Notes: a model not told the origin generated them from the letters alone. 64,000 nucleotides of DNA from Mycolicibacterium sp. ND9-15 (GCF_035918395.1 NZ_CP142362.1:2517501-2581500); one strand, 5' to 3'. Numbered from the stretch's first letter, positions 10,748 through 21,275 are shown. A program made the numbers and translations.

Positions 10748-11085
10748 CAGGTTTGGTCTCCCGGCGCGTCGGTGAGCCCGGCGACGGCCGCGTCGAGGCG
10801 CTCACGATCGGCCTCGATCGAGGCGGTGGCCGCGGCGGTCGCGTTCTGCAGCGCCTCGTTGAGACGCTGTTGCACGGTCTCGACGCCCAGGCGAAGCAGG
10901 CCCTCCTCGATGAACACCCCCGTCAGATAGTGGTGTCCGTTCAGCGTGACCTCGACGGTATCGGCTTCGTCTGTGGCCGTGAACGTTTGAGTGTTCATCC
11001 GGTGCAACTGATCGTCCAAGATCGACTGCAGTCGCTGCGCCTGCTGCAGAACAGCAGCGACGTCCGGATGCATCTCCTCGGTCAC
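10744..11085 (-). CDS. espL: ESX-1 associated protein EspL
   Basis: A 113-residue protein, close to the 115 residues of M. tuberculosis EspL (Rv3880c). It has a YbaB-like profile: an N-terminal coiled helix (VAAVLQQAQRLQSILDDQLHRMNT), a central beta section (VEVTLNGHHYLTGVFIEEG) and a C-terminal amphipathic helix. EspL supports ESX-1 substrate stability and secretion, with EspE, EspF and EspH in pathogens. The GTG start at 11085 overlaps the espB stop by 4 bases. Being last in this four-gene run agrees with the Rv3883c-Rv3880c order; no espK follows. Confidence 0.85.
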   Translation of the reverse strand: MTEEMHPDVAAVLQQAQRLQSILDDQLHRMNTQTFTATDEADTVEVTLNGHHYLTGVFIEEGLLRLGVETVQQRLNEALQNATAAATASIEADRERLDAAVAGLTDAPGDQTC

Positions 11086-12602
11086 GTCGCGTCTCGACCC
11101 TCGCGACCGTCGCCGACCTCCCTGCGCCGGCGATTGCCGATGACCGCCTCGGTCCACGGACGGTCCTCGGTGTACAGGTCCTCGTCGGGCGCCAACCGGG
11201 GATCGCGGCGCTTCTCCTTGCCCTGCTGTGCGCCCGCCCCGTGGCCCATCGGCGCCATGCCGCCGCCCATGCCGCCGGCGGCGCGGCCATCCGCCGACGG
11301 TCCCGCGCCCGCGCTCGCCGCGGCCGGTGTCGTCGGCGCAGGTGCCACGGTCTCCGCGGTCACCGGCGCGGACATCGGCGTCGCCGGCATGCCACCGCCA
11401 CCGGCGCCAGCTCCGGCACCTCCACCGGACCCACTGCCACGGGAGGCCGCCGCGGGCCGCAGGCTCGGGTCCGTCGGCGGCCGGGCAGAAGGCGCGGTAC
11501 CGCTGGGCGTGCCTGCGCCCACACCGCTGCCTGCCGACGGCGCACCACTGGACGAGGGTGCGCCGGCGCCAACCGGCGTGGCCCCGCCCCCCGCGCCGGA
11601 CTGCGGCTCACCGCCGAGCGAGTGCGCCATCTTTTCGGCCATCCCGGCGGGATCGCCCGTGGGCTGTTGACCGCCACCGCCACCGCCACCGTTGCCGCCG
11701 ACCGTGCCGGGGCGGTCGGCGCCACCGCCCGCCGGCATCTCGGGCCGCACGGGCGAGAACGTGGCGTTGTGCGCGTAGTCCTGGCGCACCTCGTCGGACT
11801 GCTGCTGAAGCTCCCGCATCCGGCTCTGGATCTTCTCCATTTCGGACTGGGTCGCGATCGAGTTTTCGGCGGTCGTCTGCGCCGCGAGCTCGTTCAGTCG
11901 CTTCTCCAGCTTCACGTACTCGCCGTGGATGTCTGCGTGCCGGGACTTCGCGTCGCCGTGTGCCTCAAGGACTTTGGCGGCAGCCACGGCCAGGTCCGCC
12001 CAGCCCTCGGACAGCTGCCGCAAGTGGCCCTCGAACTCGGTCATACGGGAATACGCGGCGTCGGCGGCTTCCCCCTCCCAGTCACCGCCGGGCGGTCGCG
12101 GCGCCTTGGCCTCGACATGTCTGGCGGCCGCAGCCCACTGCAACATCGCGACCTTCAAGCTGCTGCCGTCGTCGGGTGAGGTCAACTCCGCCTGCGTCTT
12201 ATGGACGTCGCTGTACCCGCTCGCGTCGAGCGTGCGCGGAGCGCCGACGGGTGTCGGTGTGGCGGGCGGTGCAGTGGCCGGAGCGGGGATCGGGATCGCC
12301 TCGACCGCGGCGCGGCGCCCCGGATCGGTTATGACCCGGCCATAGGTCTCGTCGACCCTCTGGTACGCGTCGGCGGCGGTCTGCAGCATTTCGGCGATGC
12401 GCCGGTTCTCCTTTTCGGCCCACTCCTGAAACTCCAACAGCGACTTCGCGTTGTCGTTCAGGTTGGCGACCGCGGCGGACGAAGACGGAAGCGCATCCGG
12501 CGGCACGACCGCCTCGGCGTTGGGATTGTGCCACTGCTGGGCCATCATCTCGCCGGCCTGGCCGTAGAGCGCGCCCGGGTCGACCCGTTGCACGTCGCCC
12601 AT
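11082..12602 (-). CDS. espB: ESX-1 secreted protein EspB
   Basis: A 506-residue protein, longer than the 460 of M. tuberculosis EspB. The N-terminal ~270 residues are helical with a WxG motif in GDWEGEAADAAY, the PE/PPE-like helical module that carries the secretion signal. The middle and C-terminal parts are low-complexity Gly/Pro/Ala/Ser, as in EspB. The last part (EDLYTEDRPWTEAVIGNRRR) is nearly the same as the EspB C-terminus, which MycP1 normally removes. The start is ATG at 12602, 26 bases after eccE1. EspB forms ring oligomers at the cell surface in M. tuberculosis. Confidence 0.85.
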   Translation of the reverse strand: MGDVQRVDPGALYGQAGEMMAQQWHNPNAEAVVPPDALPSSSAAVANLNDNAKSLLEFQEWAEKENRRIAEMLQTAADAYQRVDETYGRVITDPGRRAAVEAIPIPAPATAPPATPTPVGAPRTLDASGYSDVHKTQAELTSPDDGSSLKVAMLQWAAAARHVEAKAPRPPGGDWEGEAADAAYSRMTEFEGHLRQLSEGWADLAVAAAKVLEAHGDAKSRHADIHGEYVKLEKRLNELAAQTTAENSIATQSEMEKIQSRMRELQQQSDEVRQDYAHNATFSPVRPEMPAGGGADRPGTVGGNGGGGGGGQQPTGDPAGMAEKMAHSLGGEPQSGAGGGATPVGAGAPSSSGAPSAGSGVGAGTPSGTAPSARPPTDPSLRPAAASRGSGSGGGAGAGAGGGGMPATPMSAPVTAETVAPAPTTPAAASAGAGPSADGRAAGGMGGGMAPMGHGAGAQQGKEKRRDPRLAPDEDLYTEDRPWTEAVIGNRRRREVGDGREGRDAT

Positions 12603-12628
12603 GGCTATCCCTCCGTCCGCATGTCGGC

Positions 12629-14026
12629 TCAGCCCTCGAGGGCCATCTGGTAGCGGCTTTCCTCCCGCGGGTTGATCAGCCGAATCGGCAGCTCGCGGTG
12701 GCGTGGCGTTTGGATGAAACTGCTGCGCAACATGACTCGGCCGACGCCCGGATGCGGGCCCAGGTACGTCGTCGCGTTCGGCCACGCGACCTTGGCCTCT
12801 TGCCCGATCCGGGCGTTGACGTATCCGGCGAACTCGCCGAACTGCGGCAGCAGCGTGATGACGGCCCCCGCTGCCGCGGACCGCACGATGAACTGGGTGA
12901 ACAGTCGCGCGTCGCCGAGGTTGATGCTGACGTCGACATCATCGAACGGCATGTACACGGGATAGCGGTCCGCCGTCTCACCGACGAGCACCCCCGCCGA
13001 ACCGATCGGTAGCTCGTAGTGGCGGTCGTTGACCGGGCTGATGCCGTGCAGCGCAGCTCGTTGGCCGCCGAACAGGCACGAAAAGCCGTGTGGTGTCGAA
13101 GGATTCGCCAATGTTGTCAGCAGCACGGTCGACGTGGGCGCTTCCCCGGGGCGGATTCGGACCCGGGTGATCGTGTGGTCGGCACGGGCCGACCACCACA
13201 CGTCCGGACCGCCGGGAGCCGTGTAGGCGGCGGTAAAGGCGCTGCGGCCCTTGATCGCCGACCACGTCTCCCGCTCGAAACTGATCTCGGTCGCACGGTC
13301 GAAATCGTCGAAACTGCGCGCCGGTCGGGCATCGATTCCGTTGCTCGCCAACTGGTCTGCGATCCGTGTCGCGGACGCCACCAGGTACCGCGCCAGTCCG
13401 GCGACGCCGGACTCACGGCGCTGCGACGACTTGCGGGTGGTCTCAGGGTCGGCTCGCAGCACGATCCAGGTCCGGCGATTGGCCGGTGCCGGATAGGGCC
13501 CGACCACCTGCTCGTAGAGCGAAACCAGCGTCGCCGGAGCGGTTTTGCCGACGCGGTACCCCGAAGACACGACGTCGGCCTCGAGATCCGGACAGTGCGC
13601 CGCGACGAGTTGCTCGACGAGGCGGGTGTCGACGACGTCGTCGGTGAGCGCCTCGCCGTTGACGATGACCGTGGGCGTGAAGGGGCGCGGCACCAACTCG
13701 ATGGCCGCCACGAGGTAGCCGTCCTGCCACCGCACCGCGACGTGGTCACCCGGCAGCACGGTTGCGCCCACCGCGGGCTCCGACGGCTGCGCCGGCACAT
13801 TGCGATGCCGCCGGCGCCATGCGAACACCGCCGCCACCCAACCCGTCACCCGCCGACCGCGGATCGTGACCACCGCGGCGAGCGCTATGAGCACTGCGAG
13901 CGTGATGCCCAGCCACAGCAGGCTCAGGTTCGCGAACAACACGATGCTGCCCGGGATCAGCGCCGCCGCCCAGATCGCGTGGCCGGTCGTGAACCGCAGC
14001 CCGAAAATGCCGAGAACCCTGGTCAT
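12629..14026 (-). CDS. eccE1: ESX secretion membrane component EccE1
   Basis: A 465-residue protein with two N-terminal membrane segments (about residues 15-57) followed by a cytosolic domain, the EccE topology. EccE forms the outer part of the type VII membrane complex with EccB, EccC and EccD. The start ATG at 14026 overlaps the mycP1 stop by 4 bases (ATGA). A longer open frame upstream is the mycP1 gene in another frame and is not part of this protein. The partners EccB, EccC and EccD are not encoded in the window. Confidence 0.88.
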   Translation of the reverse strand: MTRVLGIFGLRFTTGHAIWAAALIPGSIVLFANLSLLWLGITLAVLIALAAVVTIRGRRVTGWVAAVFAWRRRHRNVPAQPSEPAVGATVLPGDHVAVRWQDGYLVAAIELVPRPFTPTVIVNGEALTDDVVDTRLVEQLVAAHCPDLEADVVSSGYRVGKTAPATLVSLYEQVVGPYPAPANRRTWIVLRADPETTRKSSQRRESGVAGLARYLVASATRIADQLASNGIDARPARSFDDFDRATEISFERETWSAIKGRSAFTAAYTAPGGPDVWWSARADHTITRVRIRPGEAPTSTVLLTTLANPSTPHGFSCLFGGQRAALHGISPVNDRHYELPIGSAGVLVGETADRYPVYMPFDDVDVSINLGDARLFTQFIVRSAAAGAVITLLPQFGEFAGYVNARIGQEAKVAWPNATTYLGPHPGVGRVMLRSSFIQTPRHRELPIRLINPREESRYQMALEG

Positions 14027-15381
14027 CGGCGCCTCAACGCGCGACGAGCCATGGCGCCGAGCCCCAGGACGGCCGCGAGGACGGCGCCCGCGACGATCAC
14101 CGCGGTGATCGGTCCCCGGTCGGGCGGAGGGGTGAACACCGGGGCCGGAATCTCTTTGACCTGATACGGCACGCGGTCCGGGCCCTCGGGCACATCCCAG
14201 GTCAGCGCGGCAACGGGGTCGATCGGCCCGGCGCCGACGTAGTTGTCGACGCCGCCGCCCGGGTGACGTGCAGTCGCGGTGATGCGGTTCATGATCTGAG
14301 CCGGTGTCAGCGCCGGGAAGCGTTGTTTGAGCAGCGCCGCCAACCCGGAGACGTACGCGGCGGCGAACGACGTGCCGCTGATCGGGATCAGGCCGTCCTG
14401 GCCCTGCAGCGCGTTGACCGGAGTGCCGTCGTAGCCGAGCGCCACCATGTTCTCGGCGGGCGCGGCGGCGCCCACCCACGGCCCCGACATCGAGAACGTG
14501 CTCGGCTGGCCGTTCGGGGCGTTGCCGCCCACGGTCAGCACCAGCGGCGAGTACCAGGCCGGGCTGACGATCGTCTGCACCTGCTTCCAGCCGCGCGGAT
14601 CCGCCGGAACGGCCGGATCGGCGGGTGGGTTCTGCGTGCAATCCTGCCCGGTGTTGCCGGCGGCGACGACGATGACCGCGCCCTTGACGTTGACCGCGTA
14701 GTTGATGGCGGCGCCGAGCCCCGTTTCGTTGATCGGGCGCGTCACCTTGTAGCACGCCGCCTCGCTGATGTTGATGACCTGGGCGCCGAGGTTGGCCGCG
14801 TGCACCACCGCCCGGGCCAGGCTGCGCAGCGACCCCGCGGTCTGCGTGGTGTTCGGGTCGTTGGGGTCCTGGCGCGAGCCGACCGGCTGGAACGCCTCGG
14901 AGGTCTGCCGCAGCGACAGGACGCGGGCGTCGGGGGCGACGCCGACGAACCCGTCGGTCGGTGCGGCCCTGCCCGCAATGATGGACGCGGTCAGCGTGCC
15001 GTGTGCGTCGCAGTCGGACATCCCGTTACCGGCCTGGTCGACGAAGTCCCCGCCCGGTTCGGCAGGCACCCGCGGCGAGCCGACGACGCCGGTGTCGATC
15101 ACCGCGACCGTGACGCCCGCACCGGTCGCGAATTTCTGCGCCTCGGACAACCGCAGGTAGTCGTTCGCCCACGGCCGGTCGGCGAAATTCGCGTTCGGGA
15201 ACACCGCAGGTGCCGAGCAGATGCGCCGCTGTTCCATCGGTTGGTCCGGCCCCGTCTGGTCGGGAGGCACGGCCGCCGGATCGATCGTCGGGGGTTCGAT
15301 CGCGGTCGCCGGGGGAGCGCTGAGCAATGCGAGCAGCAGCGCCGCCAGCAGCACGGTGACGCGCTCGAAGATGCGCTGCAC
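14023..15381 (-). CDS. mycP1: Mycosin, type VII secretion subtilisin-like protease
   Basis: A 452-residue serine protease with a signal peptide (to about residue 27), a subtilisin domain and one C-terminal membrane helix ending in an Arg-rich tail. The catalytic residues are Asp96 (VAVIDTG), His127 (DAHGT), Asn243 (AAGN) and Ser338 (SGTSFAA). Its position ahead of eccE1 and espB identifies it as the ESX-1-type mycosin that cleaves EspB and stabilises the membrane complex. The GTG-like upstream region is not part of it. The 299 bases between it and the next gene hold no further ORF that I trust. Confidence 0.9.
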   Translation of the reverse strand: MQRIFERVTVLLAALLLALLSAPPATAIEPPTIDPAAVPPDQTGPDQPMEQRRICSAPAVFPNANFADRPWANDYLRLSEAQKFATGAGVTVAVIDTGVVGSPRVPAEPGGDFVDQAGNGMSDCDAHGTLTASIIAGRAAPTDGFVGVAPDARVLSLRQTSEAFQPVGSRQDPNDPNTTQTAGSLRSLARAVVHAANLGAQVINISEAACYKVTRPINETGLGAAINYAVNVKGAVIVVAAGNTGQDCTQNPPADPAVPADPRGWKQVQTIVSPAWYSPLVLTVGGNAPNGQPSTFSMSGPWVGAAAPAENMVALGYDGTPVNALQGQDGLIPISGTSFAAAYVSGLAALLKQRFPALTPAQIMNRITATARHPGGGVDNYVGAGPIDPVAALTWDVPEGPDRVPYQVKEIPAPVFTPPPDRGPITAVIVAGAVLAAVLGLGAMARRALRRR

Positions 15382-15680
15382 GCGTCACGCACCTCCCCGG
15401 CGGGCGGTGTGCCAGGATACCGGCAGCAAACTCGATACCGCCCGCTGGCCAGGGCAAACTCTCACGTCAAGCCAATAGGGCAGATGCACGCAGCCAATCT
15501 TAAGGGGCCACCGGGGGGAGTCGTTCCGCTATCTGGTCCAGATGGTCGTCGCTACGGCCGGGAGATGCCCGAAAGTTCGCCACCGCCGATGTCGTCGGGC
15601 CGCGTCGAATACCGCCAGGCGATGGTGGAGCAGGGCAAGTGCCTCATTCGCATCACCCCGCGGCGCTGGGGGCCCCGTGG

Positions 15681-16106
15681 CTACCGGCGGGTTCCCCGAG
15701 AAGACTCGGCGATAGCAGTGTCCAAGCCGACGACGTCGAGGGTGATCGCGCCGGCCGGATCGGCGCGGAACTTCCCGCTGCCCGCGGCGTTGGCCAACCC
15801 GCCGGTGCCCGATGCGATCCGCACGTCGGCGCTGGCGACGCCATCCCGATAGGAGCCGTCGTGCAGCAACACCAGGCCGCCGGGATTTCCCCCGATGGTG
15901 CCGGTGATGTGCTCGATGCCGACGAACAGCGCACTCTTGTCCGGCGCGTAGGCCAGGAGCCATTTCGTCGTCGAGGTGCCCTGGATGTCGCCGTCGTAGC
16001 GTTTGGCGACCAGGGCCTCGGTCAGCCGGGTGGCCTCGTCGCCGTCCTCGAACGGCGTCTCGTCCCAACTGCCGATGTCGAAGGTCGCCTCGATATGTCT
16101 GCTCAT
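15681..16106 (-). CDS. DUF3224 domain protein
   Basis: A 141-residue protein of the DUF3224 family: ATFDIGSWDETPF at the N-terminus, then a beta-barrel-like pattern with KRYDGDIQGTS, IGGNPGGLVLLHDGSY and GTGGLANAAGSGKF. Members resemble allene-oxide-cyclase-like or lipocalin-like barrels, but no function is known. The ATG at 16106 (MSRHIEATF) is preferred over the longer frame because the family begins there. Confidence 0.8.
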   Translation of the reverse strand: MSRHIEATFDIGSWDETPFEDGDEATRLTEALVAKRYDGDIQGTSTTKWLLAYAPDKSALFVGIEHITGTIGGNPGGLVLLHDGSYRDGVASADVRIASGTGGLANAAGSGKFRADPAGAITLDVVGLDTAIAESSRGTRR

Positions 16107-16226
16107 GACGGGCGGATACCCGCTCGCCGGACCGCGGAACCGAGAGGCCGACACGCGAGACCTCGGGCCGCTGTGATAGTCAGAGCATGGCGGCCGCGTT
16201 GCGTCCACTAGCACGTCAAACTATAG

Positions 16227-16244
16227 TCTGGACACATGTCCAGA
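16227..16244. promoter_or_regulatory. Dyad operator upstream of glycosyltransferase operon
   Basis: TCTGGACACATGTCCAGA has perfect 8-base arms (TCTGGACA / TGTCCAGA) around a CA centre, 85 bases before the glycosyltransferase ATG. The core GGACA-NN-TGTCC recurs at the start of the TetR gene at 20069. A TetR-family dimer is the natural candidate to bind both, so this is probably the control site of the operon. Confidence 0.6.
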
Positions 16245-16328
16245 AGGTTCGGAGTTGTTGCGTGACACGATTTGCCCAGCTCACCGGCCCTGGATTCATC
16301 CGCTTCCGCGCATCGTCTTGAGTTGAAG

Positions 16329-17564
16329 ATGCGCATCGCACTGTTGTCGTACCGAAGCAAGACCCACTGCGGTGGGCAGGGCGTCTATGTCCGCTATCTC
16401 AGCCGCGGCCTGGCGGACCTGGGCCACGACGTCGAGGTGTTCTCCGGCCAGCCCTATCCCGAAGACCTCGATCCTCGGGTCCGGCTCACCGAGGTGCCGA
16501 GCCTGGACCTGTATCGCGAACCGGACCCGTTCCGGATCCCGTGGCCGAACGAGATCAAGACCTCGATCGACCTGCTCGAGTTGTTGACCACATGGACGGC
16601 CGGCTTCCCGGAGCCCCGCACGTTCAGCCTGCGCGCCGCGCGTGCGCTGGCCCAGCGTCGTGACGAGTTCGACGTCGTGCACGACAACCAGTGCCTCGGC
16701 ACCGGCCTGCGCAAGATCGCCGGCCTCGGTCTGCCGGTGGTCGCCACCGTGCACCACCCGATCACGCGCGACAAGGTCGTCGACGTCGCCGCCGCCAAGT
16801 GGTGGCGCAAACCGCTGGTGCGGCGGTGGTACGGCTTCGCCGAGATGCAGAAGCAGGTCGCCTGCGAGATCCCCGAACTCCTCACGGTGTCGTCCACCTC
16901 AGCGGCCGACATCGCCGAGGACTTCGGCGTCGCGCCCAGCCAATTGCACGTCGTGCCGCTCGGCGTCGACACCGCGATGTTCAAGCCGGCCGAGCGGCGG
17001 GTGCGCAACCGCATCATCGCGATCGCGAGCGCCGACGTTCCGCTCAAGGGGGTCAGGCACCTGCTGCACGCGGTCGCGCGGTTACGCGTCGAACGCGACC
17101 TCGAACTGCAGCTGGTCGCCAAGCTCGAACCGAACGGTCCCACCGAGAAGCTGATCGCCGAACTCGGCATCTCCGACATCGTGCACAGCTCGAGCGGACT
17201 GTCCGACGGCGAGCTGGCCGATCTGCTGGCGTCGGCCGAAGTGGCCTGTATCCCTTCGCTTTACGAGGGCTTTTCGTTGCCCGCGGTGGAGGCGATGGCC
17301 AGCGGTACGCCGATCGTGGCGAGCCGTGCCGGTGCGCTGCCCGAGGTGGTCGGGGCCGACGGTGAATGTGCCCGGCTGGTCCGGCCCGCCGACGTCGACG
17401 AACTGACCGCCGTGCTCGGCGACCTGCTCGACTCCCCGCGCGAGTTGGCGCGTCTAGGCGCCAACGGGCGCAAGCGTGCGATGGAAGTGTTCAGTTGGCA
17501 ATCGGTTGCGGCGCAGACCGTTGCGGTCTACGAGCAGGCGCGCGAACGGGTCGGCGCATGCTGA
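16329..17564 (+). CDS. Glycosyltransferase family 4
   Basis: A 411-residue GT-B glycosyltransferase. The N-terminal acceptor domain starts MRIALLSYRSKTHCGGQGVYV with the Gly-rich loop and SRGLADLGHDVEVF. The C-terminal donor domain has the GT4 retaining signature ending PSLYEGFSLPAVEAMASGTPIVAS. It should transfer a sugar from a nucleotide-sugar to a lipid or glycan acceptor; neither can be read from the sequence. The ATG at 16329 matches the family start; the earlier in-frame ATG adds an unrelated 19 residues. The stop overlaps the methyltransferase start by 7 bases. Confidence 0.88.
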   Translation: MRIALLSYRSKTHCGGQGVYVRYLSRGLADLGHDVEVFSGQPYPEDLDPRVRLTEVPSLDLYREPDPFRIPWPNEIKTSIDLLELLTTWTAGFPEPRTFSLRAARALAQRRDEFDVVHDNQCLGTGLRKIAGLGLPVVATVHHPITRDKVVDVAAAKWWRKPLVRRWYGFAEMQKQVACEIPELLTVSSTSAADIAEDFGVAPSQLHVVPLGVDTAMFKPAERRVRNRIIAIASADVPLKGVRHLLHAVARLRVERDLELQLVAKLEPNGPTEKLIAELGISDIVHSSSGLSDGELADLLASAEVACIPSLYEGFSLPAVEAMASGTPIVASRAGALPEVVGADGECARLVRPADVDELTAVLGDLLDSPRELARLGANGRKRAMEVFSWQSVAAQTVAVYEQARERVGAC

Positions 17565-18289
17565 CGGTGGACTTCGACCGGCTCGGGGTCGGCTCGGGCA
17601 CGAAGGTGATCGACGTGGGCTGCGGCGCTGGCCGGCACAGCTTCGAGGCGTACCGGCGCGGCGCGGACGTCATCGCCTTCGATCAGAACGCCGCCGACCT
17701 CAACGACGTCGACGAGATTTTGACCGCCATGCGCGCGCAGGGGGAGGCGCCGCTGGCGGCCAAGGCCGAGGTGGTCAAGGGCGATGCGCTCAACCTGCCT
17801 TATGCCGGAGGCACTTTCGACTGCGTGATCGCTTCGGAGATCCTCGAACACGTGCCCGAGGACGAGGGTGCCATCGCGGAACTGGTCCGGGTGCTCAAAC
17901 CGGGCGGAACGCTCGCCATCACGGTGCCGCGGTGGCTTCCGGAGAAGCTCTGCTGGGTGCTCTCCGATGCGTACCACGCGAACGAGGGCGGGCATGTGCG
18001 GATCTATCACGCCGACCGGTTGCGCGACAAGGTGCTCGCCCACGGCCTGCGTCTGGTGCACAGCCACCATGCGCATGCCCTGCATTCCCCGTTCTGGTGG
18101 CTCAAATGCGCGGTGGGAACGGAGAACTCGGACCATCCCGCGGTGAAGGTCTACCACCGCATGCTGGTCTGGGACATGATGAGCCGGCCATGGCTCACAC
18201 GGACGGCCGAGTCGGTGCTCAACCCGCTGATCGGCAAGAGCGTCGCGTTGTACTTCGAGAAACCGGTGGTCGTCGGTGCTGACGCCTGA
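17558..18289 (+). CDS. Class I SAM-dependent methyltransferase
   Basis: A 243-residue methyltransferase. The SAM-binding motif I is VIDVGCGAGRHSFEA, with the acidic motif II residue in VIAFDQN and a motif IV-type CVIASEILEHVPEDE. The acceptor is unknown, but coupling to the GT4 gene by a 7-base overlap and to the following gene by a 14-base overlap suggests the three act on one glycosylated product. The ATG at 17558 was chosen because the reading frame before it belongs to the glycosyltransferase. Confidence 0.85.
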   Translation: MLTVDFDRLGVGSGTKVIDVGCGAGRHSFEAYRRGADVIAFDQNAADLNDVDEILTAMRAQGEAPLAAKAEVVKGDALNLPYAGGTFDCVIASEILEHVPEDEGAIAELVRVLKPGGTLAITVPRWLPEKLCWVLSDAYHANEGGHVRIYHADRLRDKVLAHGLRLVHSHHAHALHSPFWWLKCAVGTENSDHPAVKVYHRMLVWDMMSRPWLTRTAESVLNPLIGKSVALYFEKPVVVGADA

Positions 18290-19355
18290 ACTCGAAGGCA
18301 TCCCGAGTGTCCCGGGTGTGCTCACTCCGCAGGAGTGTCACCAGACCGCAAGATCGATTGCCGCAACTCAAGAGTCGTCCGGGGCGCTGCCATGGTTCGA
18401 CGGCGGCCACACCGACCCGTGGGACCACATCGAGAACGCGATGGCGCTGACCGCGGCCGGCCTGACCGAACCGGCACGCGCGGCGTTCGAGTGGTCGCGC
18501 ACGACCCAGCGGCCCGACGGGTCCTGGCCGATCCAGCTGCGCAACGGCGTCATCGAAGACGCCAACAGCGACAGCAACTTCTGCGCCTACATCGCCACTG
18601 GTGTCTGGCACCACGTGCTGATCACCGGCGACCGCCGATTCGCCGAGACGATGTGGCCGGTGGTCGCCAAGGCGATCGACTTCGTGCTGGGCATGCAGCT
18701 CAGCGGCGGCGAGATTGGCTGGGCCCAAAGTCCTTCCGGCATCGAGCAAGACGCGCTGCTGACGGGGTGCGCCAGCATCTACCACAGCATCCGGTGTGCG
18801 TTGGCGCTCGCGGATTACTTCGACGATCCGCAGCCCGAATGGGAGGTGGCCGTCGGTCGACTCGGCCACGCCATCGCCCACCATCCCGAGGCGTTCACGG
18901 TGAAGGACCGCTGGTCGATGGAGTGGTACTACCCGGTGCTTACCGGCGCGGTGCGCGGCGCACCGGCGCGGTCTCGGATCGACGAGCGGTGGCACGACTT
19001 CGTGGTGCCCGGGCTCGGTATCCGGTGTGTCGACGACCGGCCGTGGGTGACGGGCGCCGAAACCTGTGAGCTGGTAATGGCTTTGGATGCGATTGGCGAC
19101 ACGTTCCGCGCCCGGGAGCAGTTCACCGCGATGCACCACCTGCGTGAGGCCGACGGCTCCTACTGGACGGGGCTGGTGTTCGCCGACGGCAAGCGCTGGC
19201 CGGAGGAACGCACGACCTGGACGGGTGCCGCGATGATCCTGGCCGCCGACGCGCTGTCGTCCACCACGCCGGCGAGCAGCATCTTCCGCGGGGTCGACCT
19301 CCCGCGCGGCCTCGAAGGCGAGTACGACTGCGAGTGCGCGACAAGCGATCGCTAG
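18276..19355 (+). CDS. Alpha/alpha-toroid protein (prenyltransferase/cyclase-like)
   Basis: A 359-residue protein of helical-barrel type. It has the QW-like repeat QRPDGSWP, several helix pairs typical of (alpha/alpha)6 barrels and a late ERTTWTGAAMILAADAL. It resembles proteins annotated as prenyltransferase or squalene-cyclase-like, but a glycoside-hydrolase-type barrel is also possible. The DxDD motif of class II terpene cyclases was not seen. The GTG start overlaps the upstream methyltransferase by 14 bases. Its stop abuts the stop of the convergent methyltransferase without a spacer. Confidence 0.6.
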   Translation: MLTPELEGIPSVPGVLTPQECHQTARSIAATQESSGALPWFDGGHTDPWDHIENAMALTAAGLTEPARAAFEWSRTTQRPDGSWPIQLRNGVIEDANSDSNFCAYIATGVWHHVLITGDRRFAETMWPVVAKAIDFVLGMQLSGGEIGWAQSPSGIEQDALLTGCASIYHSIRCALALADYFDDPQPEWEVAVGRLGHAIAHHPEAFTVKDRWSMEWYYPVLTGAVRGAPARSRIDERWHDFVVPGLGIRCVDDRPWVTGAETCELVMALDAIGDTFRAREQFTAMHHLREADGSYWTGLVFADGKRWPEERTTWTGAAMILAADALSSTTPASSIFRGVDLPRGLEGEYDCECATSDR

Positions 19356-20638
<1,283 letters not shown>

Positions 20639-20643
20639 ATTCC

Positions 20644-21249
20644 TCAGCGTGAGCCGAGAATCGCCACGGCAGCGGTGATCGCCGGTTCGGCGATGCCGCA
20701 CAGATCACCGCCGTCCTCGACGAACAGCGCGGTCAGTTCGCGTAACCCGCCCAGGATGATGAGCGCCAGGGGGCGTGATAACGGCGCGAGTTGGGCGCGC
20801 TGGAAGCCCGCGCTGGAACTGATGTCGACGAGCATGTCGGTGAAATGCTCCATCGCCTCCCGATGCAGCGGATGCGCGGCGGCGCCCAGCGCGGGGGCCT
20901 CGCGGATCCAGGCCAGAGTGATCGCCGGCCGTGCGGAGATGTGGTCGACGTAGGCGATCACCGCCGAGCGAATCTGGTCACGCCAGTCGGTCTCCGGCTC
21001 CGCCGCCGCCCGCACGCTCGCGATCATCGTCTCGTTGTTGCGCCGCAACAGCTCGATCAGGCATTCCTCTTTGCTCGTGAACTGCTCATAGAAGGTCCGC
21101 TTCGACGTCCGGGCATGTCGCACGATGTCGGCGACGGTGGTGTCGCGGTATCCGCGCTCGGCGATGGATGCGGCCAGACCGTCGAGCACTCGATCGCGAA
21201 ACTGATCGGCGGCGACGGTGTGCGCGCCGTTGTCCAGCGCAGTGGTCAT
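20644..21249 (-). CDS. TetR family regulator of the divergent P450 genes (Rv0135c-type)
   Basis: A 201-residue TetR protein. The helix-turn-helix is GYRDTTVADIVRHARTSKRTFYEQFTSKEECLIELL. The ATG at 21249 diverges from the P450 operon across 100 bases containing GGTACC-type dyads. In M. tuberculosis, Rv0135c stands in the same place against cyp138, so it very likely represses the P450s and itself. A longer frame upstream runs antisense over the P450 gene and was not used. Confidence 0.85.
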   Translation of the reverse strand: MTTALDNGAHTVAADQFRDRVLDGLAASIAERGYRDTTVADIVRHARTSKRTFYEQFTSKEECLIELLRRNNETMIASVRAAAEPETDWRDQIRSAVIAYVDHISARPAITLAWIREAPALGAAAHPLHREAMEHFTDMLVDISSSAGFQRAQLAPLSRPLALIILGGLRELTALFVEDGGDLCGIAEPAITAAVAILGSR

Positions 21250-21275
21250 ACCGCCTCCTCGACACCCTTGCATCC

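Noticed and set aside
13019..14164. A 381-residue plus-strand frame over eccE1
   Set aside because: It has no motif and opposes the EccE gene with its two clear membrane helices.
15529..16068. A 179-residue frame antisense to the DUF3224 region, and a plus-strand frame there
   Set aside because: Both are Arg/Gly-rich and contradict the DUF3224 frame, which fits a known family.
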